DNA of 64,000 nucleotides. Origin: Cordylochernes scorpioides. Its lineage: Eukaryota > Arthropoda > Arachnida > Pseudoscorpiones > Chernetidae. Below, piece after piece: positions 1 to 9,800 of the stretch. The notes under the pieces are model-generated. The model had not been told where the DNA came from. It did not search any database and was given only the letters and a program-made list of their open reading frames with translations. Both the position numbers and the translations under genes were made by a program. The stretch is from positions 75,231,871 through 75,295,870 of the forward strand of contig CP092877.1 in NCBI GenBank assembly GCA_030710605.1. The letters run 5' to 3'. Positions within the stretch are counted from its first letter, which is position 1; every line of letters starts with the position of its first letter.

Positions 1-66
1 GATAGCGGCAGCCATCCACCGCCTGCCAAACGGCCATGGGACTTGCGAGGACTTCTTCGCCAAAGT
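1..66 (+). CDS. possible exon edge, cut by window start
   Basis: GC-rich 66 bases against an AT-rich background. Starting at base 2 the frame reads through to CEDFFAK without a stop and is followed at 67 by GTAAAAAA, a good splice-donor context. After the donor the sequence becomes A/T-homopolymer rich, as introns here are. No upstream sequence is available, the minus strand is also open, and I do not recognise the product. This is a tentative 3' edge of an internal exon. Confidence 0.25.
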
Positions 67-565
67 AAAAAAAAAATATTTTTTTCTTTCGAGCGCGCGC
101 GCACGAGCTTATAAAAAAATTGTTATATATTTAAAATCTTCAAGTATTTCCTTTATTTTAATTGCAGCTCTACAATATTCTGGTATGGATTTTTATTACT
201 TACTATTCTTTCTGTCATCCTTAGCAAATATTTACAGAATATATCAAGCCAATTTTATTAAATAGCTAAAAATATATAAATGCCTTTTCGGCATCATAAC
301 CTAGTGTGAGAATTCAAATCTTTCTTAGGAAATTTTCATGCAACCTCTTAAGATAAGGTGAACCAGAACAATGAACAATCAGTGAATTTTAAATTTTTTC
401 AATAAGATTTAGGAACACAAGGAGATTACTTACTGTAAAATGGCTCGAACAAGTCTATAATGAGGATGTCACAGCGCTTGATAATCTCGTTTTTAGACCA
501 TAGACAATAGACCTTATTTCGTCTCATTCTTACAACACACTTGCTGATAGTGTGACTTTAACATT
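67..565. other. non-coding flank unique to block A
   Basis: AT-rich sequence with a (GC)n-like stretch near 91-104 and no recognisable gene. It has no counterpart left of block B, where position 40024 is preceded by a Copia LTR. It is the outer flank of the duplicated block. Confidence 0.5.
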
Positions 566-625
566 GTGAGCACGTCTTCTGAATAAATCACAATATCAGA
601 TATTAGGCTATTCCACATAATTTTG

Positions 626-968
626 TGTGCACGACTCCATATAGGTTATATGCCAGTTACGTTAAAGTGCTGGTTTTATCCAACATTTCCCCGAGGTCAC
701 CTACAGAGAGGTGTAACTTGGACTTTGACCTGGTATTAAATGGCCGCCTCTAACATGAGGAACAGACGCCCTGTGCAGCCGCTCCTAACATGGAGAACAG
801 ACGCTGCTGAATATCCTGTAACCCAAGAATAGGAGCCCTTACAGGGTGCTATCAGTCGGGCCAACTGAACCCAGGTTTTTTAACGAGCTTGTTACTGCTC
901 CCCCTCCTCCTTTTACATTCGGGCTTGGGACCGACAATGGCGAAGTTATTAGGATAAGTAAAAAAAAA
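626..968 (+). mobile_element. SINE-like retroposon (family S2), only in block A
   Basis: 343-bp insertion absent from block B at the equivalent site (about 40080). It is flanked by the 11-bp target-site duplication ACATAATTTTG (615-625 and 969-979). It ends in AGGATAAGT followed by a poly(A) run. The body (TGACCTGGTATTAAATGGCC region) is shared with the S2 copies at 10478-10812, 12400-12682 and 57949-58260, but its orientation relative to the tail differs among copies. Confidence 0.85.
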
Positions 969-1039
969 ACATAATTTTGGACAGAAGCAGCCAGCGGCCT
1001 ATTTAACACACTTACTAGTTATCAGGTCATAAGATACCA

Positions 1040-1310
1040 TTTGAACTCCATGCAGGGGCATAAGGTGAACATCAGACTGTCCAAAGACCTTACCTGTGAG
1101 CATGTGTACACCCCAAACGCATGTATAACTTCCATTTTCCGCTAAAATTGTTTTAACTGCTCCACACAAAAAATAGATTCATTACTCTTTCTTGAATTTA
1201 ATCCGAAATATGAACATTAAATTACCTTTCTTCTCAATGAAAAATATATTCTTTCAGAGTCTTCAAATAGCTTTTGAAAATAAAATTAATTTATAAATAT
1301 TTATTAGAAA
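1040..1310. other. AT-rich intergenic DNA
   Basis: No ORF, RNA gene or named repeat is evident. The sequence is shared with block B (about 40150-40405), where a short stretch (ATGCATGTAT region) is missing. Confidence 0.5.
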
Positions 1311-1315
1311 TTATC

Positions 1316-1539
1316 ATATATAAGTTTTTAACTTTAAATTAGACATTTTAAATTTTTATATCTAAACATTTTCCTTTTAATTTAGACATTTTTCATTTCA
1401 TTTTTTAAAATAAAAAGTCCATGTGTCTAAATTAAAATGAAAAATGTCTAAATTAAAATAAAAATATCTGAATATAAATTAAAATGAAAAATATCTAAAT
1501 ATAAATTAAAATTGTCTAATTAAGAGTTAAAAACCTATA
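1316..1539. mobile_element. AT-rich foldback MITE (family M1)
   Basis: The ends are inverted repeats built on AGTTTTTAACT...AGTTAAAAACCTATA. The interior repeats GTCTAAATTAAAATGAAAAA in both orientations, so the whole element folds on itself. Other copies lie at 24531-24780 and, as the block B allele, 40411-40630. There is no coding capacity, so it must be mobilised in trans if at all. Confidence 0.7.
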
Positions 1540-2723
1540 ATTATTTGATCAGAAACCCATATAAGGTTTTTTTTTTTTTTTGTAATTTGATAATAGTTGA
1601 ATAAATTTATAAAACTGTGCGCAACCCCCCACACACATAATCATGGAGCGCACAGAAAAATAAATTTACACTAAATATATATTTTGTCACCATACAATGT
1701 CAGTCATGCTTTCATTTTCCTTAACAAAATACTTCAGAACGCGGAAAGCGTTGTCAAGAAAAATCCTCTATTTTTTAACATAGGTATATATACATATTTG
1801 ATAATTTTCATCTTTTTTTTTTTAATATCGTGACATTTTACCACAATAATAATAGAAGTTAATAATTAATTGTTAAAATATATTTAAAGGTGGTAAACAT
1901 AATTTATCATCATTATGGACTAAATAGACAAATAAAAAAATAAAAACTCTAGGATTTTCGGTTGCTTTTATGCAATTTTTAATAATTTTACATAGATTTT
2001 TTAGCTAGAATTTTAATTTTTACAGATTAATATAATAAATTTAAAAGCACGGTGCTAATTAAATATTTAATATCGGTTGTTGATTATGGTAAATGACTTT
2101 AGTTTTATAATTCGTAAACAAAAATGACAGTTTAAAAGAAAAATTAAAATGGTAATTTATATATAATATATTATTAAAAATTAAAATATAAAAATCATAT
2201 AAAACATAAATATAAAAGTTATTTTTAAAATAGCAGTACTTCCAAAGATTAAATATTTATTAAAAAAACTCATTTATATTATACTATGTTTCATACTATT
2301 AATGAAAAGTTCTATGTAAAAAGATGTTTTCAAATTTTTAATTTTTTTCTCAAATCAGTGTGGATATTAAAAGGCTATTCATAAAAGTTTTCAAAACTTT
2401 AAAACGCTTGAATTAGGGATATCATATAAATAAAATATTAGAAAGGTAACAATTAAACCTTTCCATTTAATCCAGAGTTTCCTAACAATTTTCGCCTGCA
2501 AACATGCCTCAAAATAAATTTTATTTTTTTGATGACACATAAATTTTGAAATATATTACAATCTATTACAAAAAATTGTTATTTTGTAGTTTATTTAATA
2601 TATTACAAATTAAGATAGTATAATTTTATTATCTTTGACAAAAATTACAAACATATTAATTAGAGACTATCAAACTGACTAAATGATTAGGCACAATTTG
2701 GATTATATGAATAAATATACTAT
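1540..2723. other. AT-rich intergenic DNA
   Basis: Extremely AT-rich with poly(A)/poly(T) runs, no supported gene. Block B has the same sequence (40631-43097), but there it is interrupted by the 1.26 kb Penelope-like insertion at 41664-42923. The empty insertion site in this block lies at about 2542-2556. Confidence 0.6.
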
Positions 2724-4047
2724 CTATATATATAAAAATGAATGTCTGTCTGTGTGTACTCTATAGATTCAGAAACCATACATCCAATTGCCGTGAAATT
2801 TTGGGATATTATTATGTATATCCCCGGAAAGGTTTTTGAAAAATAATTTCTTGAATATCTTGAATATTCTTAGAGTTAATTGCAGATTTGTAGATTTAAC
2901 TAGCAAGCAGCGCCCCCATTGCGACGATGCTAACAAGTTTTTTTTATCTATAAGTCATCACAAATATAATAAAAGATACTCCTTCGTAAAAACTTTTGAT
3001 TCGTTATACACTTATACCAATTGTACGGAGTTTACCTGTAGAAAAAAAAAAAAAGTTTTATTATTTATCAAAAGTAAGATTTTCTACCTATTAATTGCGC
3101 ACAAGTCAAAGTTAGTTTTATTATTTATCTACAACATATATATTGGGAGAATAGATAAAATGATGATTTTGTAATGTAGAAAATTAGAAAAGACAAAATT
3201 CAGGATGACACAGCAATTTATTTGAGACAAGAATAATGATACAATTCCAAGGCAAGATACTATTCCTTTAACTTCAATTACCGAAGGAACCAATTAATAT
3301 TGATTTTATTCAACATATCGAGTATTTTTCAAGGGATCATTCTGCTTATAAATACTACACTGAAAGGAGGAATCTTAGAAATGGTATTCAAGAAAACTAT
3401 GGACATAAGCTTTTAGGACAGTAGAATTACATTCAAATATTTGTATCGAGCAATGCTCTTCCGTAAACAATAAAGATAAGTTAGGCATAAATTAATACAA
3501 AGCAATAACACGCTATCTATATACAATTAAACCTTTTAAAATTACAAAATATTTTCTCACAATGAGTTTCCTTTTATAATCTACTAGACGGGTGACCCGG
3601 GCTTCGCCCCGGGATTGACCCGTGTGCATATCTACCCGAGTGATATATATTTAGATAAGATTTTTAAAAATAATTGTTTGTTATTAGCATTATCTATTTG
3701 TTTGCATCAGCATAATTTAATCGTTGATAGAGGGCGCTGTTCGTGAGCTAAGCAGAATAATTTGAATATATAGTTTTAATAATTGATTTATATATTTTTT
3801 TAAATAACCTATCGTCCTTCCCGTATTTTTTTTAACCTATGTATGGAAATTTTGGTTTGAATTAGTGAACTACTGCGAATTTGTATACCGGACATACATA
3901 CAAACAAACATACAAACATTCATTTATATATATATATATATATAGATATCATTTTTTATAAGTTTATAGAGAATTGTTTTAACAAATGTTCGTTAGACAA
4001 ACCTTTACTCGGGTAAAACCCGGGCGAAGCCGGGTACGTCCGCTAGT
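2724..4047 (+). mobile_element. Helentron-like non-autonomous repeat (family H1) with nested copy
   Basis: It starts CTATATATATAAAAATGAATG, followed by TGTCTG microsatellite, and ends with a GC hairpin (ACCCGGGCGAAGCCGGGT) and GTCCGCTAGT. Identical end signatures in a clean polymorphic insertion at 53063-53762 define these termini, with no target-site duplication. Short leader, microsatellite and a 3' hairpin near CTAGT recall Helentron/DINE-type elements; that class assignment is inference. A second element of related family (3583-3947) is inserted inside. The frame at 2836-3174 is repeat sequence, not a gene. Confidence 0.65.
3583..3947 (-). mobile_element. nested Helentron-like repeat (family H2)
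   Basis: In reverse orientation it starts ACTAGACGGGTGACCCGGGC with a GC hairpin and ends ...ACATTCATTTATATATATAGAT. It interrupts the H1 element at 2724-4047. It shares AGAGGGCGCTGTTCGTGAGC with the longer H2 copy at 49817-50397. In block B (43962-44300) about 20 bases of the terminal hairpin are missing. Confidence 0.6.
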
Positions 4048-4050
4048 ACT

Positions 4051-4105
4051 ATATATAGTCACGACCGTCTTTCCTCATCGGCCTCTGTCACGGATGCGCG
4101 CGCAT
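4051..4105 (+). repeat. direct repeat left of tRNA-Tyr
   Basis: About 55 bp (ATATAGTCACGACCGTCTTT onward to GATGCGCGCGCA) repeated at 4308-4364 on the other side of the tRNA gene. Together they bracket a ~200-bp segment holding the tRNA. The second copy has one extra GCC. Block B keeps the same arrangement. Confidence 0.7.
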
Positions 4106-4122
4106 CTACCAAAAAAAAAAAC

Positions 4123-4211
4123 TCCCTCGAGCCGGATTTGAACCAGCGACCTAAGGATCACTGCTTAATTACATCTACAGTCCTCAGCTCTGCCAACTGA
4201 GCTATCGAGGG
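4123..4211 (-). tRNA. tRNA-Tyr (GTA) with intron
   Basis: Read on the minus strand it begins CCCTCGATAGCTCAG and ends CTCGAGGG plus A discriminator. The 7-bp acceptor stem pairs perfectly, a D-arm GCTCAGTTGG is present, the anticodon loop is CTGTAGA with anticodon GTA, and the T-arm is GCTGGTTCAAATCCGGC. A ~16-nt intron (ATGTAATTAAGCAGTG) lies one base 3' of the anticodon, the standard place for nuclear tRNA introns and usual in tRNA-Tyr. Position 26 is T where block B has the more usual G. The T-loop has A (TTCAAAT), acceptable. It sits in repetitive DNA between direct repeats, so it may have been carried by a mobile element. Confidence 0.88.
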
Positions 4212-4307
4212 ATACAAACTGTATGAATAAGTTTACCTTATAAAGTCAACTAATCCTATTTCTACACAAAATGTACTCATACATATATTATATTATTATT
4301 ATTAATA

Positions 4308-4364
4308 TATATAGTCACGACCGTCTTTCCTCATCGGCCGCCTCTGTCACGGATGCGCGCGCAC
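4308..4364 (+). repeat. direct repeat right of tRNA-Tyr
   Basis: Second copy of the CACGACCGTCTTTCCTCATC repeat that also precedes the tRNA at 4051-4105. It continues into GCACAGGGAGGTCACGTGCT, a phrase also seen in the GC-rich H2 element at 50070-50150. This suggests the surrounding DNA belongs to a Helentron-like element. Confidence 0.6.
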
Positions 4365-4674
4365 AGGGAGGTCACGTGCTCGCCGACAGGAAGATTGGTC
4401 TACTGATCGATGAAAATTATATTAAAAAAAAGAATGAAAAACATTTTAAAATTAAAAACTTTATTTTTAAAAATAAATATATATTTTAAAATAACATAAT
4501 ATTTTAATTTTCAATAAATTTCATAGATATATTATAAAAAAAAAAAATAAAAAAATTTTGATAACTTGATTACTAATTGATTACTAATTACCCATATTCT
4601 TCTGCTTTTACTTAATATTACCTATTTACTAAAAATAATCATTGTATTGATGACAGCTGATAGAGGAAAAAAAC

Positions 4675-5019
4675 ATGCCTCCTAAGAAATATAACTCTGA
4701 AGAGGAAAGAAAGGCCGCAGCTGCCGCAAGAAGGCGAAATGCAAGGCAACAAGAAACAGCTGAGCAACGCGCTGAACGACTCCAACGAGATGCTGAAGCT
4801 AAACGTCTACATCTAAGTAATGAAACAGCAGAACAACGTGCTGCACGACTTCTGCGTAAAGCTGAAGCTTCTAGAAGTCGTATTGACAATGAAACAGCAG
4901 AACAACGTGCTGCAAGACTTCTGCGTAAAGCTGAAGCTTCTAGAAGTCGTATTGACAATGAAACAGCAGAACAACGTGCTGCGAGACAGTGCTACAAGGT
5001 AATAAGACCTAATAAATAA
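4675..5019 (+). CDS. N-terminal fragment of a Helitron-like protein, 114 aa
   Basis: The ATG frame encodes a basic, glutamate/arginine-rich coiled coil. MPPKKYNSEEERKAAAAARR is followed by three repeats of about 23 residues carrying NETAEQRAARL and RKAEASRSRID. This arrangement resembles the N-terminal region of Helitron/Helentron Rep-helicase proteins of arthropods; I state that as resemblance from memory, not a search. The last two 69-bp coding repeats are nearly identical in nucleotides, so they expanded recently. The frame then runs into a 68-bp non-coding tandem array and stops. No Rep or helicase motifs follow, so it is a truncated, non-autonomous remnant. The block B copy (45047-45391) differs by one residue near the end. 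Confidence 0.5.
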   Translation: MPPKKYNSEEERKAAAAARRRNARQQETAEQRAERLQRDAEAKRLHLSNETAEQRAARLLRKAEASRSRIDNETAEQRAARLLRKAEASRSRIDNETAEQRAARQCYKVIRPNK

Positions 5020-5254
5020 ATAGTGTGTGATAAGGCATAATTTGGATTATAGATTATAAACACAAGGTAATAAGACCAAATAAATAAATAGTGTGTGATA
5101 AGGCATAATTTGGATTATAGATTATAAACACAAGGTAATAAGACCTAATAAATAAATAGTGTGTGATAAGGCATAATTTGGATTATAGATTATAAATACA
5201 AGGTAATAAGACCAAATAAATAAATAGTGTGTGATAAGGCACAATTTGGATTAT
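4994..5254 (+). repeat. 68-bp tandem array, about 3.8 units
   Basis: Units start with ACAAGGTAATAAGACC at 4994, 5062, 5130 and 5198, an exact 68-bp period, and include AATAGTGTGTGATAAGGC and AATTTGGATTATAGATTATA. Block B has three units (45366, 45434, 45502). The same words form the arms of the hairpin elements at 11763-11957 and 13956-14108, linking this array to them. Confidence 0.85.
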
Positions 5255-5538
5255 CTATATATATATAAATGAATGTTTGTTTGTATGTACGGTAGACATA
5301 TTATTTGGATTTGGTCTTATGACCTTGTGTTTAAACTGACAAAATGTAAACATTAGGGCTATACATATTCCTTTTCTTCTAACAGGGTTGCTGAAACACA
5401 TTTATTTTTAACAAAAATGTTATTATTTTGTGAGATTCTCATAGATGCCAATTTTAAATATAACTTTAAACTTTAACATAAGAATGTGAAAAAATAGTAC
5501 AAATATGATATTGAACTGGGATAAGGTGCATAAATTAA
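5255..5538. other. Helentron-type start and AT-rich spacer
   Basis: CTATATATATATAAATGAATG at about 5261 is the H1-type start signature, followed by TTATTTGGATTTGGTCTTAT, which belongs to the 68-bp array family in reverse. No gene is seen. Confidence 0.4.
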
Positions 5539-5718
5539 GAAAAAGGCATCTCCTTATCGTGCAACTGAAAGTTGGTGATGGCTTGAGCCATCTATCGGAA
5601 TAAATATCAACTATTCTCGTTGATTTTTAATTATTAATCGAGAATAGTTGATATTTATTCCGATAGATGGCGCAAGCCATCAACAACTTTGAGTTGCACG
5701 ATAAGGAGATGCCTTTTT
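5539..5718. mobile_element. foldback MITE (family M2)
   Basis: About 80-bp inverted repeats, AAAAAGGCATCTCCTTATCG on the left and its complement on the right, meet at a short AT centre (TTTTTAATTATTAATCGAGA). Other copies are 45856-46035 (block B) and 21627-22039, the latter split by a second element. Similarity to the third copy extends about 60 bp left of the hairpin (TGATATTGAACTGGGATAAG), so the mobile unit may be longer than the hairpin. Confidence 0.8.
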
Positions 5719-6404
5719 CCTAATTTAACATAGGAGTTATTTTTCTAAATATTTTAACTACACTATGAAAACTCTCAATAGCCTTTTGAAAATGAATTTA
5801 AATCAGAAATAAGATGTCATTCTGTCAAATATATCAATCAGCTAATTAGAAACAAGAATTGTTCATCAATTACACAGAGAACAGAAAAGAATATTACAGT
5901 ACAACCTTGTATTGGCTAACGATAATTTGACACTTGTGATAATTCAACCATGTTTTCATGTCACAACCAACAGCATATCAAATAACAAACAGCAATTTGA
6001 CACTTATCAATAATTCAATACTTTCAATAATTCGACATTTTTAAAATTCAAATTTACAACACACACAAGCCTTTAATTCCATAACTCGCAAGTCTGAACT
6101 CAAGATGATTCTAAGCTTCTGATAGGATCCAGACTATTAAACTATTTTTAATTGTCACACAAGCCTTTATTAAGACATTCTGTCTTATATAGATGATTCT
6201 CCTTTTAGAAATGAATCTAAAAAGAAATGAGAAGCAGGGAGAAGAAACTGAATCCCCGCTCAGAAAATAGAAAAAGAAGAAAAGGAAAGAATATCTATGT
6301 ACAAAAGACTATATACATCGTTTTTCGTGCACAGTGAAGAAGTAGATTATTGAGGAAATGGTTGCATCTTGTGAAGAAAAAATATTTCCACACAGTTCAG
6401 TTAC
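5719..6404. other. intergenic DNA with an old pogo-like end
   Basis: ACAGTACAACCTTGTATTGG near 5900 resembles the CAGT.AACC terminal repeats of pogo/Tigger-type transposons, but no partner end or transposase is seen. The rest is AT-rich with no supported gene. Confidence 0.35.
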
Positions 6405-6484
6405 TTTGTTAGGTCTTTTTTCCTTCCTTGCAGTCTTGAAGAAATTAAAGAACTTTAAAATAGCTGACCCATCATCCATCAAGT
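6405..6484 (-). CDS. candidate 80-nt internal exon, unidentified
   Basis: On the minus strand a convincing acceptor (GAATTTTCTTTCAG) precedes an open stretch encoding DLMDDGSAILKFFNFFKTAR and KEKRPNK, then a donor AAA|GTAACT. Block B conserves both splice sites and the exon (46716-46795), although a 5-bp deletion lies just inside the intron. I do not recognise the peptide. It could equally be a chance combination in repeat-rich DNA. Confidence 0.33.
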
Positions 6485-6778
6485 CTGAAAGAAAATTCAA
6501 ATTTAAACAGTGTTGATTGTTGTTTACATACAACCACTAAAAAGGTATTATAAAGGCGAGTGGCAGCCACTAAAAAAGCCAACTTTAAGATTGCGTCTGC
6601 ACACTTTTGGTTTCTGGTTAGTTTTAAGTTTCACTTTACAGTGCCATCGTGAGTTTTTTTTTTTTTTTTTTACGCTAGCTCTATTTAGGCATTGTACGCT
6701 TTAAGATTAACAATATTATTTTCTTTTAAATTTTCAACATAAATATTCATTATTTTAAAATTTATTACAAATAAAAAC

Positions 6779-6926
6779 ACCAAAACGCAAATGTTTCTTT
6801 TCACAAATAAATCAAACTTCTACTGACCTTACTGCAATGAAAAAATATTGGGAGGGTTTTTTTTCCATCGCAGTAAGGACAGTAAAAGTTTGATTTATTT
6901 GTGAAAAGAAACATTCATGTTTTGGT
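6779..6926. mobile_element. hairpin element with ~60-bp arms
   Basis: CAAAACGCAAATGTTTCTTT...CTGACCTTACTGCAATG is mirrored by CATCGCAGTAAGGACAGTAA...GAAACATTCATGTTTTG around a poly(T)-containing loop. The same ACCTTACTGCAATGA end occurs in the repeats at 14300-14760 and 28940-29980. Block B copy is 47091-47240. Confidence 0.6.
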
Positions 6927-6971
6927 ACTTTCATTTGGCCCGTTATTGCTATGTATTTTTTAATTTATAAA

Positions 6972-7296
6972 GGGGGGGGTCGGTGGAATGCTGGTTAAAC
7001 CGTTTGGTTTTCGACCACTACGACCCGGGTTCGATTCCCGCATTGGACACTTTTTTTCTGTTTAAAAAAAAAAAAAAAATGCTCCAATGGCCCCCCAATT
7101 CTTGCAAAAGTCCAACCCCACCAGCGAATGCAAGTAACCAAACGGGGCTCTGACACATTTGTAAGTGTAAAGTCGAACTGCTTTTCACATGTGTAGACAT
7201 ATGGTGTGCTTACAGTAAAAAGCAGTCGCTAACTACCCACCATGATTATATTGGCCTGTACCACATGTACTAGGGATAAGCAAAAAAAAAAAAAAA
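6972..7296 (+). mobile_element. tRNA-derived SINE (family S1), full length
   Basis: It begins GGGGTCGGTGGAATGCTGG with an A-box-like head. A B box GGGTTCGATTCCC lies at about 7026-7038, followed by a T run. The ~200-bp body contains CCAACCCCACCAGCGAATG and AAGCAGTCGCTAACTACCC. It ends ACTAGGGATAAGC plus poly(A). Short flanking repeats (ATTTATAAA/ATTATAAA) fit a target duplication. The block B copy (47284-47595) has lost part of the B box. Frames read across it are not genes. Confidence 0.82.
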
Positions 7297-7789
7297 TTAT
7301 AAATGTTTTCCTTTCACAAATAAACAAATCATTATATTGAAGCCACAATAATTAAGAGAATATTTTATTTCAATATTCCATTTCCGTGTTAGTTTAAATA
7401 AATGAGCATTGCCAAGTATGTCAGATTCTGCCAAAAAAAGATTGGAAACATGGTCAGTATGGCCAGTTTGTGTGAAAAAAATTATAGAAGAAATAAACTT
7501 CACTCGAAAATGATGGTTATTTAAAAGACATTACAAAGGAAGGAAAGACATGCATATCTTTTGAAAATAGATCAACTGGAATGTGCACCCTGAATAGGAT
7601 TTCAGTGTAAAAAACAGATATCATTAAAGGACTCTTCTTTATAATATCCTCATGATTCTTTTAAAATAATATTTTAATATTTTTGTTTTTATTTTCCATT
7701 TATTTATTTCAACACACAAAACGCGATATCCCGACTAGGGATAATTGCATCGATTTACATTTTTTTAAAACAGAAACAGTTATAAACAT
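7297..7789. other. intergenic DNA with a broken small frame
   Basis: Block B carries a 65-codon ATG frame here (47717-47914). In this block a 5-bp deletion near 7500 (TTAAT missing before TCACTCGAAAATG) breaks it. Otherwise AT-rich with no supported gene. Confidence 0.4.
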
Positions 7790-8455
7790 ACTAGCGGATG
7801 TACCCGGCTTCGCCCGAGGTTTTACCCGAGTAAAGGTTTGTCTAGCGAACATTTGTTAAAACAATTCTCTAAAAACTTATATAAAAAAAAAAGATATATT
7901 TTGATAATTTGAAACTCGTAAATTTGAATCTCTCGATAAAGTGAACATTTTTTCCCGGTCCCTGTGTGCCGTGTCATCCTGAATTTTGTCTTTCCTAATT
8001 TTCTACATTAGAAAATCATAGTTTTATCTAGTGAACATTTTTTCCTGGTCCTTGAAAAATACTCGATAAGTTGAATAAAATCAATATTAATTGGTTCCCT
8101 CGGTAATTGGAAGTTAAAGGAATAGTATCTTTGCCTTGGAATTGTATCAGTATTCTTGTCTCAAATAAATTGCCGTGTCATCCTGAGATAATCTTACTTT
8201 TGATAAATAATCTTTAAGATAATAAACTTGCGATAATAAAACTTATAGATAAAAAAACTTGTTATCATCGTCGCAATGGTGGCGCTGCTTGCGAGTTAAA
8301 TCTGCAAATAACTGAAGGATATTCAAGAAATTATTTTTCAGAAACATTCCCAGTACTATACTAAATAACTTTCCAAAGTTTCATGGCGTTCCAATAAGTG
8401 GTTTGGTCAGGCATAAAGGACAGACACACACACATTCATTTATATATATATAGAT
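7790..8455 (-). mobile_element. Helentron-like repeat (family H1), reverse
   Basis: It starts ACTAGCGGATGTACCCGGCT with the GC hairpin and ends ...CATTCATTTATATATATAGAT, mirror image of the H1 ends at 2724-4047. The interior contains a near-repeat of TGAACATTTTTTCC(C/T)GGTCC. Present also in block B (48103-48784). Confidence 0.65.
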
Positions 8456-8587
8456 AGATTAAGAAATATTAACAAGGGAACTGTGTGTTTTCCAGATTGT
8501 ATCACGAGACAAGCTAATTGCACCTTTATGCATGCGCAAAATTCCAGGACAAAATAAGGTAAGTTGGGCTAACTCTCTCTATATATC

Positions 8588-9090
8588 CACCTATCCCCCG
8601 ATTTACACGGTACTTGTTTTACATGTTTTCGCTTTTACACGGTTTTCCAAATAAGTTTTTTTTTTGTTGTTTTTATCGCACTATACTAAATGCTACTGTG
8701 ATTGAACACATGCGCTGTGTACACATCTCACGAGGAATCCCGAGCTTATGTGCTGACTACATATTTTAACCTGTCAATGCATTTTATTTATTTTTATTTC
8801 TGTGTACACCTATCCCCCGATTTACACGGTACTTGTTTTACACGTTTTCGCTTTTACACGGTTTTCCAAATAAGTTTTTTTTTTTTTTTTTTATCGCACT
8901 ATACTAAATGCTACTGTGATTGAACACATGCGCTGTGTACACATCTCACGAGGAATCCCGTGCTTTATGTGCTGACTACATATTTTAACCTGTCAATGCA
9001 TTTTAATTTTTATTTCTGTATACACCTATATCCCCCGATTTACACGTTTTTCTCAGGAACGTATCTACCGTGTAAATTGGGGGATAGGTG
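8588..9090. mobile_element. TA-type MITE (family M3), internally duplicated
   Basis: Terminal inverted repeats CACCTATCCCCCGATTTACA / complement GGGGGATAGGTG flank two tandem ~218-bp body units, each with ACACGTTTTCGCTTTTACAC and ATCTCACGAGGAATCCC. The single-unit form is at 13387-13667. The block B allele here (48923-49203) has only one unit, so unit number differs between the blocks. TA next to the ends suggests a Tc1/mariner-type target. Confidence 0.75.
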
Positions 9091-9140
9091 TATGTGAAAA
9101 AATAATAAAAACTATATAAAGGGCCAGATGTTGATATTAA

Positions 9141-9350
9141 AAATAAAAGAGGCATATCCTGACAAGGGTCACATGAGCATTTCTAGATGGCAGAGCGCCA
9201 TCTAGTGGAACAAAAATAAACTAAATTGGGTTGGCCATATATCACGGAGCAAGTTAAATAAACATTTAGTTTATTTTTGTTCCACTAGATGGCGCTCTGC
9301 CATCTAGAAATGCTAATGTGAGTCTGGTCAGGATATGTCTCTTTTATTTT
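9141..9350. mobile_element. foldback MITE (family M4)
   Basis: Arms of ~85 bp: AAATAAAAGAGGCATATCCT... and AGATGGCAGAGCGCCATCTA on the left, mirrored on the right, with a loop GGGTTGGCCATATATCACGG. A half copy with the same words is at 9770-9910. The block B allele is 49254-49463. Confidence 0.75.
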
Positions 9351-9375
9351 TTATTATCCAAATATATATTTAATT

Positions 9376-9500
9376 AAAAAGGCATATATTAGATCAAAAA
9401 TAATTTATTCTACCAATATTTCAATAATGTAATAAAATAATTATCCAATATTTTAAATATTAGTAAAATAAATTATTTTTGATCCAATATATGCCTTTTG
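9376..9500. mobile_element. small AT-rich hairpin MITE (family M5)
   Basis: AAAAAGGCATATATTAGATC and GATCCAATATATGCCTTTTG form long inverted arms with AAAATAATTTATT continuing the stem. No coding capacity. Block B copy 49488-49613. Confidence 0.65.
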
Positions 9501-9540
9501 GCTGAATGCCAACCTTTTTCAAGGTATTTGCATATGTAAA

Positions 9541-9800
9541 TACTAGACGAATGGCCCGGGCAACGCCTGGGTTTTACCCGAGTGCGTATATATTTTAAAA
9601 ACGTTTTAAAATCATATATTAACTTTATGAACGGAAAAATATGTCCAGGGTAGCCTAGTGGTCATGGCATCTGCCCGGTAAGAGGAAGGTCGTGGGTTCG
9701 ATTCCCATCCCTTGACACTTTTTTTATTTTATCTATTCTGACCAAAATCTATCCATGAACTTCACACAACAAATTTATCAAGAAATTGGGTTGGCCAAAT
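9541..9800 (-). mobile_element. Helentron-like end plus tRNA-like segment, only in block A
   Basis: CTAGACGAATGGCCCGGGCA (family H2 end) through TTCACACAACAAATTTATC is present here, while block B (49650-49660) jumps directly from GTAAATA to TCAGGGAACAGG. Either an insertion here or a microhomology deletion in B explains it. Confidence 0.55.
9644..9715 (+). tRNA. tRNA-like sequence, probably a SINE head
   Basis: 72 nt with a 7-bp acceptor TCCAGGG/CCCTTGA (one mismatch), D-arm GCCTAGTGGTCATGGC, a T-arm with B box GGGTTCGATTCCC, and a T run right after. The anticodon stem has a G-A mismatch and position 33 is C instead of the near-invariant T, so a functional tRNA is unlikely. The CGTGGGTTCGATTCCCATCC block with GACACTTTTTT resembles the start of the S1 SINEs. 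Absent from block B. Confidence 0.4.

Noticed and set aside
2836-3174. 112-codon plus frame in the Helentron-like repeat
   Set aside because: Lies wholly in the non-coding H1 repeat, with poly(A)-encoded lysines, and is truncated differently in block B by a homopolymer change.
4629-4958. Arg/Ser/Ala-rich minus-strand frame of 109 codons
   Set aside because: Antisense of the repetitive Helitron-like coding region; its repeats mirror the 69-bp units.
9644-9715. Functional tRNA gene
   Set aside because: C at position 33, a mismatch in the anticodon stem and SINE-like downstream sequence argue against function; kept only as a tRNA-like head.
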